64,000 nt of DNA, from contig MSED01000015.1 in assembly GCA_002099365.1 (NCBI GenBank), positions 1,302,001-1,366,000 of the forward strand, in the 5' to 3' direction. Source of the stretch: Phialophora verrucosa (Eukaryota; Ascomycota; Eurotiomycetes; Chaetothyriales; Herpotrichiellaceae). Shown here piece after piece: positions 32,525-42,848 of this stretch. Position numbers and translations under genes: made by a program. Within the stretch, counting starts at the first letter, position 1. Every line of letters begins with the position of its first letter. Under the pieces are notes generated by a model. That model saw nothing but the letters and a program-made list of their open reading frames with translations. It was not told the DNA's origin and made no database searches.

Positions 32525-34301
32525 TGTAGCGAAAGTGCGTCCCGTCCTAGATAGAACAGGGTTGTATGCTTCTTCGTAAGGGTTGCCAAGTGTATGTATC
32601 CCAGAATCGAATCCTTCGAACGAATGTCAACGAGGGTCAAGAGTAGCACACACGACGAATATTATAATGGTGGAAGGAAAGAGCCGGGTTCGAGAGCGAG
32701 CTGGCTTCATCCTGTTATTTCTGTCCCTTTTCGTCCACGGCACACGATCACGTTCCGCCTGTTCAGCAGAATTTGCTCGCGTCGGTTCCCCCCTGGTCAA
32801 GCGTTTGGAAACCAATAAAGGCTCGGGTGGCTTTGACGCCGCTTCGTCATTCCCCTCCTCCATTGACTTCCCCGGCATGGAAAGGATCGGTGGTCCCAGT
32901 GGTCTGGCTAGACCCCCGAGGGCCTGAGCCGAGGCGCGACCTGTCCATTGTAGTGGGACCCAAGCATTCAGGGTCTACACTTGTGGCGCTCATGGGCGTC
33001 CAAGGCAATTCAGAGGTTGAGAGCCTCCCAAGATCGGCTGCCTGGAGCCAGGCATAACAAGGAATATCAAGGAATAAAACGTGGCCACGGTAAGAGTTGC
33101 TCTGTAACACTGAGAAGCGTACGAGTACACAGTCAAGCCACGTCGACAGAAGGAAGATCACCTGCAACACACAAAATGTGCCTGCTAGGCAATGGAGCAT
33201 GCGGGGAGTTTCATGCGAGTGCCGAGGGCGCCTTTTCGCATCTCGCAGTTCGAAAGTGGCTAAGCAACTGCTAGGCAGACCAAATACTGTCCGGTTGAGT
33301 TGGCGACAAAGCATTGCCGTTTTGGCTCAAGTTTGCCTTCTAGAGTGAAACCCCTCGAGTCGCTGTGAGTGTCGCTTTGATCGCAAATTGCTTGCGCCTG
33401 TTTGGCTTTCACAAAGATTGGTTCCGGCTTTACGGACATTTGCTATTAACTACCGTATTACTTAGAATACAAGGCCGATGTCCCTTGTTTGTCGAGCGGT
33501 TCGGATGCGCAGGAGTAAGGGGGCAAAACTCTGGTGGCACTTGACCTCCGGCTTCCAGAACACCACTTTGTTCTATCCACGCGTACAGGCGGACTTGCAT
33601 TCTACAGGCTTGTCAATCGACTTATTTTTTAGCTGACTGTGGTCTTCGTGATCCGTGCGAAGTAACAACAGCAAGGATGACTCTCGGGCAGACTCGCTCC
33701 AGCGTAGCAATAGTGCATCGAGCATGCTTGCCAATGCAAACGCTGGGAGCTTGATAATCCCTCGCTGCATCCTATCACCGAGTAGCACCAACACCTTCTG
33801 TTGGGCGTGAAGCAATACATTCACACCGTACTTCCTCCTCGACGATTGGCCAGTGCCTTGTACGTCCTAGGTTGGAGCTTCTTGCTATCTTGGAGGACGC
33901 TCGTGACCAAGCTTCTGGAGGGCTGAATTTTTACCAACATGCATGGCTCGGTCGCTGATTGCCCGATGGGTGCTAACTGAAACGCATCGACGTGACCCTC
34001 ACTTCGCGTCTCGGTAAAGTTTGGCTTCGCGATGGGGGTGATTTCTGCTCGAGCCCGTTTGAACACGTCGTCCTCTGAACCGTCTGCTGGTTGGCCCCGA
34101 TCTCATTCAAGTCGGTCATGCGCGTACTTTCAGTTTTCAAAACAAAATTCTGCGCGTGTCTTTCAAGAAGCTCCTCGGGGCCTGCTTGCTGGCGTGTCCA
34201 GGTAAGATGAAGGGGCGTTGGGACATGTCCCTATCAAATGTTTGCTTTGTGGTGGCATGTGGTTCTGCTCCGGAGATTCCTTGAGAATCAGTGCTCGTAA
34301 G
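32525..34301. other. Intergenic, no supported gene
   Basis: About 1.8 kb without a convincing coding signal. Short frames at 32847-33314 and 33573-33824 (both minus) have no domain. It may hold spliced small genes that I could not assemble. Confidence 0.35.
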
Positions 34302-34788
34302 CTAGTCCTCCATCTTGCTGTCGGGCCCTTCTCCGTTCATCTCGACACCTTTGGCCGCAGAGATCCACAGAACATTGTTGCATCTTCACCCGGCTGTCAG
34401 CGTTTTTCGCAACCACTGAAATTCTCGGTTCACCGTACCTGATGAGAACCTGCCCCAAAGTACCGGTGTGCTTCCTGTCGATATACTCCTCTGTGTTCGA
34501 GAGCTGGATGTTCATGTACGAATCAACGCTGATAAGGCGGCCCTTGTATTCTGTTTGTCCCCATTTTAAGCGGATGATGACTTCCTCGTTGATCCTGCAA
34601 AACACGACCGTTAGATATCCTGTACTCATATTCCCAGGCACTCGAGTATTGTAGGCGATTCTTGCGAATCTCGCAACGGGGGTGGAGAACGTACAAGCTC
34701 TGGAGCAAAGGCCGTGGGTTGATAGGAGTGAACTGCAACAAGTTAGCTGCAGGCTGCAAGAGACTCGGACAAAGCAACCTACATTCAT
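34302..34788 (-). CDS. smf1: Small nuclear ribonucleoprotein F (Sm F)
   Basis: Four exons: 34788-34783, 34732-34695, 34594-34439 and 34383-34302, encoding 93 residues. The first exon carries only two codons (Met-Asn). The mature start MNFTPINPRPLLQSL is classic SmF. The Sm1 motif VIIRLKWGQTEYKGRLISVD is followed by MNIQLSNTEEYID, and Sm2 GQVLIRCNNVLWI is completed across the last intron. SmF is one of seven Sm proteins that ring the U snRNAs in the spliceosome. Introns are 50-100 bp; the last acceptor is the less common AAG. The C terminus is a short charged tail. Confidence 0.95.
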
Positions 34789-35000
34789 TGTATCGTTCGC
34801 TCTGCCTGCTACAATGCTGACCGCTCCACACAACAGTTGCGATTGAAGAGAAGTTTCGTGGTGACGTGATCTTGCAAATTGTTGTTCGCATCGCAGCTGT
34901 TTTCGACTATCGCAGCGAAAAAGTCACGCCAAGCAAAATCATTAGCTGGCAAGGCTGGCACCTAGCCTTGCCGCCTCGTCCGCTGCTCTAATCAAAAAGC

Positions 35001-35831
35001 TCATGCTCGCCTTATATCCCACTTGACATCCTTAATGCTCACTTCCTCGCCGGCCTTCTCGTCATAGTCGAACCACTCTCCCTCCGACAGGTCAATGCCG
35101 GCGAATTTTGTCCCCGACTCAACCCCAGTAGCCTCCCACTCGCCCTAAATGAAAGTCAACCTCACGCAAGGAGACTCCTGAACTGACGTGTCAACGTACA
35201 TCTGGCTTGAAGTCCGTAAATTCTAGACCTCGACAGTCGATCTCAATGATATTCTTGGCTTTTGCGGGAGAATTTTGTTCGTACTTTGCTGGAGCCGCCT
35301 TGATGGTAGCGCTTGATTCCCTCTGAATAGTTTACCCTCTTATCAGCAACTAGAAGACCCTCAAGGATGGCCACATATAGCTTTCAAGACAGACCTTGCA
35401 GTTCTTGCACTTCCACACAAAGTTTGCTTCTCCCCGGCTGCCTGACTGCTCATTCATTTCCTAGAGTTCCTAAGTCAGAGGTTTGGACGCTGATTGATTC
35501 TGGAAAGCGCTGAAAGACCGGTCTCTATCAATGCCCGTCCTGTGGTGGGAGGGCGTAAAGTCGCCGCTTCTAGCAGACTACCAGGGCGCCGCAAGCCAGC
35601 CCACCGTCAAACTCAGAGCAGACTCACATGACGATTGACGCCGACCCAGTTGGGATGAATCTCCCGACATGAAGTACACTGAACTTTGAATGTGTAGTAA
35701 TAAGGCGATTCAGTGGTGTCGGATGGAACGAGGTCGGTCACGCTGGTAAGGATCAGTCATGGGCAGGACTGGCTCGGCTTGTTCTCAACATCCTACCCTT
35801 CTAATTCTGCAGTCAGAGCCAAAGCTAGCAT
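35001..35831 (-). CDS. UPF0587 zinc-binding protein (DUF866, CXXC motifs)
   Basis: Five exons (35831-35797, 35742-35628, 35460-35395, 35322-35200, 35144-35001) close in frame to 160 residues, the usual family length. The N terminus reads MLALALTAELEGVTDL. Two CxxC pairs, VQCTSCREIHPNWVGVNRH and VWKCKNCKRESSATIK, would bind one zinc. ECDCRGLEF-like (here EIDCRGLEFTDF) and GIDLSEGEWFDYDEKAGEE blocks follow. The family, called C1orf123 in human and YCR090C in yeast, has no firmly established role. Donors are GTAGGA, GTGAGT, GTCTGT and GTACGT. It lies 212 bp upstream of SmF on the same strand and divergently from the helicase gene. Confidence 0.93.
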
Positions 35832-36140
35832 ATTGGTAACTGGCAACCAGAACAATTTACAGCGACGGTCGTTTCTGGGGTTGCATCATTGATGGTGAAG
35901 GATGACTTTCTGATGAGAGCGAGAGGAAGTGCAGCAAGGACGTCATTTGAAAACTCTTTGGTGTAGTCTTAGTGAGTCTTGTAATAACTTGTGACGGTCT
36001 GACTCATCCAAACAATCAAAGAGACCAATAACTAAAGGCTCTCGCAGAGGCTTTTGAGGCGCCGCTTTGATCTCATTCTCAGTAGAAGATCTTGGATATC
36101 GTGTTCACATCGTATGTGAGCCAAATCGGAGTCACTCACC
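35832..36140. promoter_or_regulatory. Bidirectional promoter, UPF0587 / DExH helicase
   Basis: Only 309 bp separate the two divergent start codons, so regulatory sequence must be shared. No specific motif is assigned. Confidence 0.5.
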
Positions 36141-39100
36141 ATGGCCCCGAAAAAGAAAAAGAAGCCTGCAGCGAATCCCGCTCGAGGTTTCGCCACCACG
36201 TCTCTGCCCTCCAAATCGAAGACGGTGGCTGGGCCTGACAATGCTTCTATCGCCGATGAAGAACAGGCGCAGGCAGCAGGCAGTAACGCACCCGTCCCTG
36301 CCGGCAAAGATCCAGCGCAGCCGGACGGCGAGCAATCTGCGGGAAGCCTACAGATCCAGGATATGAGTCCCGAGGAGCTTGAGGCGCATCTGGAGAATTC
36401 TGAACTAGAAGCAATGCTCGAGAAGTATGGCGCGAGGGCGATTGCAGACGCTCGTCGTCAGGTAGCCAGACTTGAGACTGAACGGCGTCAACTGCGCCTT
36501 CAGACGCAGAAACTGTCTACCTACAATTGGTTGCCGGAAGAGATGATTCGTGAGCTATTTGAAATGGCTAATGAGGATGAATTTGCCACATCGGCTACAG
36601 GTCACGTCGTTCTACAGCAAGTTGACGAGGAGAACCTCGTCGTGAATCTATGGACCTTGGAAAGAGTCCTGCGAGCCTTGAACTTTCCAAAAGTCTCCGA
36701 AGCCATTGCTTATGTTGCAGAGCTCGCGCTTTCCAATCGAGTGACGTCTATTATCGACTCTGTGCTTGGCTTGGCCGAGGCTCTACAATGGTATGCCGGC
36801 AATCCTCAGTCCGAGGAGCTCAGCAGCTACGAGCAGTCAACTACCACGAAGACAGAGCGAAGCGGTCAGAGCACTCCGGCTCAAATCATATCTGGTGAGT
36901 AAAGTGGTCTGGCGATGTTTCGACAGCTTTGTCCGTGCGGTCTACTCTTGAGGAAGTCAAAGAAGGCATCTTCGGCAGGCTTTTCGGGAAATGAATGCAC
37001 GGGAGGTGGAGACACGGAACTGCTGTCGTATACTGAATTTCTTGCGATTTTCCACTCCAAGGTTGTCTTTCGGAACGCTGACAAGAACCTAGAACCAACG
37101 ACTCCTGCTCAGAGCAGACAAAGCCCTGCTTCAACTCCTGCAGAGGGTTCGGAAGCAGATGACAATTCGCCACCTTCTTCAGATAGCGCAGAAGAAGACG
37201 ACCCCACAAAGCTGACTGAGAAATATATCCGAATCCAATCGCAGATATGGAATGCACAGAACCAGGCCGTGGACGATGTTGAAAACAAGCTGCCCATGAA
37301 AGAGAGAAGAATGATAAGGTTAACACAGAAGTTGCAACAAATACGTCGTGATCCCCTCTTTGACGAGTGGGAAGCAGAAGCTCAATGGAGAGCTAACTTG
37401 CTGGAACTCCAGGCCGTGCAACAGCATCGCATGCGTGCTGCTGCTGCCCGGCGCCGAAAGGAGAAGAAGCAAGCCCTGCAAGAAGAACCGGCAGACCCCG
37501 ACACAGAGGCAAAGGAGGTAGAATTGGGAGATCGTGAGATGGATGATGATGGTGGCACCCTCCTAGGAGGCATGTTCGGAGAATCTGAAGACACCCCCTC
37601 CGCTGCCGAAAATCAAATAGCCTCTCAGAGCCCAGTCAAGGTGCTTGACTTTCCAAAATGGACAGGCTTGCCACCGAAGAGGTTGTTGGAAGAACTGTGC
37701 AAAAACCACGATTCGAAATCTCGAGTCCAATTACGGGCTCTGGTCCAAACTTCATATTCAGCAAGACATAAATTAGAGATCTCGTGGGCCGCCGACACCA
37801 TACCCGAAGCTCACACGCTGGCCGCTCTACCGTCCGAAATTTCTGCGCAAGTAACTGAGCGGAACTGGAATCTGGAGATGAGAGATATTGCTGCAGCAAA
37901 CGCCACGCAGTCCGAAGCTTACATCTCTACTCTGGCGCTGTTTTTGATCTCATCACTCGGCACGGGCGAGGCAAGAGCTACTGGGCGTCTGCCAACTGCC
38001 TGGCGAGATTTGCTGAAGGATTTGACTGTCAGCAAGCAAACTCTGGTCAATGAGGAACACAAGATGACCCTGCGTCGGCTGCGGATACTCATTCACGAGA
38101 CACAGGACAGGCTGAAGCAACCACAGAATCAACCCTCCATTGCTCGCGCACAAACCCTGAGCATTCCGACAGAGCGCCGTCGGCCACGACCACCTACTGC
38201 AATGAAGATGAGCCCCGAGCAGGTTTCCAAAGAATGGAACTCCCGAACTTCTCGTCCATCGTTCAAGCAAATGCTCGAGGTCCGTCAACAACTTCCAGTA
38301 CACCAGCACAAGGACAGAATCCTATCTTGCATCGGGGAAAACCCGGTCAGTGTGATCTGTGCAGAAACCGGCGCCGGGAAATCCTCTGGTATTCCCGTTC
38401 TGATTTTAGAGCAAGAATTTGCTGCGTCTCGAGACTGCCACATACTGGTCACTCAACCAAGAAGGATTTCGGCGGTTACACTGGCCAGGCGCGTGTCCCA
38501 GGAGCTTGGAGAGAGCCGAAATGACATTGGGACCACCCGATCTCTGGTTGGGTATGCCATACGGCTGGAGAGCGCAACCAGCAATTCAACAAGAATCACA
38601 TATGCTACTACCGGTGTTCTGCTCAGAATGCTGGAAGAGTCTCCAGATCTTGACGACTTGGACTATCTCATACTCGACGAGGTGCACGAGCGGACGATGG
38701 ACCTGGATCTACTGTTCATTGCACTGCGAAAGTTGCAAAAGCGACGGAGTGACCTGAAGATTGTCCTCATGTCGGCCACCGTCGACGCGAGAAAGTTTTC
38801 CGACTACTTTGATGGCGCACCAGTGCTGGATCTTCCTGGCAGGACGTTTCCAGTTGATGTTCGGTTCTTGGAGGACGCAGTTGAAGCCACCAACGATTTA
38901 ACCGGCGTCAATGACAAAGCTGTAGCCCTTCAAGACGAAGGTATGGATTTCGATGAAAACTATACGAGCGAGAGGGGGCGACCCATCATCGTCGAGCCAG
39001 CAAAGTACAGCAGCCAAACGCAACGTATCGTCGCCAACATCGATGAGTATCGAATCGACTACAACCTCATCGCCAAACTCGCTGCATGTATTGCTACGAG

Positions 39101-40667
39101 ACCACGATATGCAAAGTATAGCGCCGCGATCTTGATTTTTATGCCGGGCATAGGGGAGATGCGACGTCTCCACAGCCTTCTCCTGTCCATAGACACGTTC
39201 AGTCGCAGCTGGGTTGTCCACCTGCTGCATTCTACCTTCTCGACCGAAGAACTCGAGAGAGCATTTGAGCGACCTCCGCCGGGTCACCGAAAGATTGTCA
39301 TCGCCACGAATATCGCCGAAACGGGAATCACTATCCCCGACGTGACGGCCGTCATTGACACGTGCAAGGAGAAGATCATGCGCTTTGACGAACGGCGCCA
39401 GCTATCTCGGCTAACGGAGGGCTTCATCTCCCGTTCATCTGCACGCCAGCGGAGAGGTCGCGCTGCTCGTGTTCAGGATGGTCTCTGTTTCCACCTTGTT
39501 ACCAAACACCGACACGACAATCTGATGCTTGAACAGCAGGTTCCCGAGATGCTTCGGTTGGGTCTGCAAGATCCGATGCTGCGCATCAAAGTCTGGGACC
39601 TGGGCTCTATTGAAGAGACGCTCAATGCGGCCATCGATCCGCCTTCACGAAAGAACATTCTCAGGGCAATCGAGAAGTTGAAGGACGCCGGCGCACTAAC
39701 GAAGACCGAGTCACTCACCTGTCTGGGCCAGCAGATCGCAAAGTTGCCTCTGGAAGTGTCGTTGGCAAAGCTCGCGATTTTCGGGGTGGTTTATAAATGC
39801 CTGGATCCTGTGCTGACCATGATCTCCCTCTTGACTTCCAAATCGCCCTTCCTGCCGACGCCAGCCTCCGGCAGTGGCGGGCAACTCAACTCGCGACGCG
39901 CCTTTAGCAGAGGCGAGTCCGACCTCTTGTCCTCGCTCAACGCCTACGAGGGCTGGAAGAAGGCCAGACTCGCTCGCAAGGGCCATGACTTCTGCCGCAA
40001 GTACCACATCAGCGACCAGACAATGGGCCAGGTCGAAGAGCAGAAGATCCAGCTGTTGGTCTACCTCGTCGACGCTCGCCTCATGGTCCTCGACCCTGAC
40101 GAACGGGCGAATCTGAACCGGGCGCGTTCGCATCACGGCTCCAGCCCACCCAGCTACAACATTCCGACTCGATACAATCAACCAGTATCCGACCGTGCCC
40201 TTAACGCCCTAAGTGCAATGGCGCTCTATCCGCGCATTCTCATGCGCGAAGGCAAAGGCTGGCGCAACGTCTACACGAATCAAGTCGTCTCATTGACGTC
40301 CCACTCCGTCAATCACCCCTCCCACTCCGCCCGGCCGCCGCGCTGGCTGTCTTTCTACGAAGCGATGCAAAACACCAGGTCTGGTAACCTGAATGTCTTC
40401 GAGACTTCTGCAATCCCGGAGTCCGCCCTCGCGATCCTGCTAGGCAGCGACGTGGAGTTCAAGTTCTACGCGGGCGTGATGGTCCTGGATGGCGGTAAGG
40501 TGAAACTGAGCGTGAGGCAGTGGAGCGAGTTGATGGCGATCAAGATCCTGAGGGAGAAGGTCGAGAAGGTGTTGCAACAGTGTTACAGTGCGCCGGGCAG
40601 GGAGATGGGTGAGCAAGATAGGAAATGGCTGGATCTTTGGTTGAGGATCGAGGCGGCGCAGGAGTGA
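36141..40667 (+). CDS. DExH RNA helicase, DHX29 / YLR419W-like
   Basis: Two exons (36141-36894, 36979-40667) give 1480 residues. The intron is placed at GTGAGT...TCGGCAG, the acceptor that keeps phase; no in-frame alternative fits better. The Lys-rich start MAPKKKKKPAANPARGF is typical of this group. Helicase motifs: I CAETGAGKSS, Ia TQPRRISA, II DEVH, III SAT, V TNIAETGITIP, VI QRRGRAAR. Winged-helix, HA2 and OB-fold segments follow, ending at FYAGVMVLDGGKVKLSV. The human relative DHX29 helps 40S subunits scan structured mRNA leaders; the yeast one is less known. Motif VI carries RAAR where RAGR is usual. Confidence 0.9.
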
Positions 40668-41479
40668 GTCATAAGGCGCGACCGACAATGGGGCATCAGC
40701 GGCCAGAGAATCCTGCATAACTATGTACTGTACTGCCTGTTTACAGTACTGCATCTTGGGCGCGGTAAATATTACCTCCCTTGGGTAGATAGACACTGTA
40801 CATACCAATTGCTATAATTCGAAAGGGTGGAACCTCGCGCAAACCCACCTCTCTTCTTCCGTACGTATCTGATCCTCGTACTGTGTAAGCATGAAATGAA
40901 TACCGTGTCTTTCCATAGGCAGACGTCCTCGACGCGGCAGTCCATGCGATAATCACAACGGCCGAGATCTCTCCATCAAGTATGTATCCGATCGCAGCTA
41001 AAAACTCTAGTTTCGCGAGCGTGCCAATCACGAACCGGGGGGGAGGGAAGTTCCTGCACGAAGGATATGACCGAAGCATCATTCCCTATCGCCGTTAAGG
41101 CTCCTTTCCTTCTTTACTTATCCCCTGTGAAGCCCCTTGTACCGCGCAATTGCGGCGGAACAGCGGCGGAACAACGGCCCCTGATATTAATGCCGGCGAC
41201 GACATTGTCATGTGGGATGCGGCGCGCGTCTTGGTCGTGGTGGTACATGGCGGGGAATGCAGCATCCAGCACGTCCAGCACATCGCATTACTAGCATGTA
41301 CAGCATGCACCTACATCATGACTCTCTCAATTTGCAGGACTAGGCATGACGCCCACGGATATAAAATGTTGGGAAGATTGGATTGACTGCTGATGCCTTA
41401 CTAAGTGGAGAGGCGGTAGCAAGGTATATATATTTCGCTCGTTCCTTCAACCACAGCAGGCACTGCGGAAGACACAAAG
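40668..41479. other. Intergenic, no supported gene
   Basis: Tail-to-head spacer between helicase and SDR genes. A TATA-like element (GGTATATATAT) sits at about 41421-41431, 50-60 bp before the ATG at 41480, and may be the SDR core promoter. The 41142-41190 stretch repeats GCGGCGGAACAGC-like words. Confidence 0.4.
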
Positions 41480-42638
41480 ATGGAATACGCAGGTATGATT
41501 CCGCCTGCCGCCTGCCCCTGTGACGCTTCGAGAGCCCAGCACCAACCTTCGCAACAGTACTTACAAGGCCTCAGTGAACTGACAGTGCCAACACGACACC
41601 AGGGATCGACTTCGTCGCAACCCAGCACCACGACACGTACCCGGCCATCTCGCCCCGCAAGGCCGATCTATCCGGGTAGGTTTTGGCCATCACGGGCGCG
41701 AGCAAGGGCATCGGGCGCGCCACGGCCCTCTCGTTCGCCAAAGCCGGCGCAGGGGGGATCGTCCTCCTCGCGCGCTGCGACCTCTCCAACCTCGAAGACA
41801 AGCTTGCCAGGACCGCGAGGGACGCCCAACCACCACAGGTCTTGAGTCTCGCGGTGGACGTGACGGACCGGTCAGCCGTAGAAAAAGCGGCCGCCACGGT
41901 CAAATCGAGGTTCGGAAGAGTCGACATCTTGATCAACAACGCCGGATACTTGGAGACTTTCGCACCGATCGCGGACTCGGACCCTGAAGACTGGTGGAGG
42001 ACGTGGGAGGTCAACGTCAAGGGCGTCTACCTCGTGACCAAGTTCTTCGTGCCCTTGCTGCTAGAGAGCGCACTGAAGACCGTCGTTGTTGTGAGCAGCA
42101 TCGGCGCGCACGTCACCACGCCGGGCATCTCGGCGTATACGACAACCAAGGCGGCCGGGTTGAGGTTGAATGACTGCCTAATGGCCGAGTATGGAGACAA
42201 GGGCCTGATTGCGTTTGGGATCCATCCCGGGGTGAGTAAGCTTCAAGCCCCCCGGGCACCCCCCGTCTCTTTGGAATGTGTGAGGGAGAAAGACGGGGGT
42301 GGTGTCTGTCCCCGGCTCACACTTGTGTGCAGGGCGTCCTGACCGAGTTGGCCTCGAGTGCGCCAAAGTGGCTCGTCGATACGTTGAGTGATGAGCCGGA
42401 GTTGGCGGGTGACTCGCTGGTGTGGTTGACCAAGGAACGAAGAGAATGGTATGTGAAGATTCCTGGCACTTGTGTCCGTCCGCCACAGCGCGCAACAAAC
42501 TATGCAGGTACTCACGCTCTGGTTCTTCACAGGCTCGCGGCCCGCTATATCAGCGTCAACTGGGATATGGAGGAACTTGTGGCAAAAAAAGACGCCATCG
42601 TCCAAGGGGACCTGCTCAAGGTCAGGTTGCGGCTGTAG
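41480..42638 (+). pseudogene. Short-chain dehydrogenase interrupted by one nonsense codon
   Basis: Four exons, 41480-41492, 41603-42231, 42333-42448 and 42533-42638, close in frame to 288 codons. The joined start reads MEYAGIDFVATQHHD. The SDR Rossmann motif ITGASKGIG, DILINNAGY, catalytic Ser in VVSSIGAH, and YTTTKAAGL (YxxxK) are all present, with NAG-type order and spacing. The single fault is a TAG at 41677-41679, exactly where the family has Lys or Arg just before the first Rossmann strand (DLSG-stop-VLAITG). No intron can remove it cleanly. The rest shows no decay, so the mutation is recent, is a sequence error, or is read through. It has a TATA-like element 50 bp upstream and was probably functional. 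Confidence 0.6.
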
Positions 42639-42848
42639 AAGTTCTGAAGCTCCGTCTGGCGATAGATTCGCTATGGGGGCCGCTAAGAGGAACTGATGCA
42701 TTCTCACCTGAGTTGCATTTCGAGGCGTTTCAATACACCATCTACACAGCCGGACACCTCAGGATTGAAACTCAACTCAGATTTCCTAGGAATGTCTTCA
42801 GATGAACTCAATACACCATACGCCGGTCGAAGGCCCCTGCTCTGTCCG

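Noticed and set aside
41677..41679. Programmed stop-codon readthrough to make a longer SDR
   Set aside because: The known fungal readthrough context (TGA followed by CTA) is absent and the stop falls inside the cofactor domain, so a truncated form would be useless. Nonsense mutation or error is simpler.
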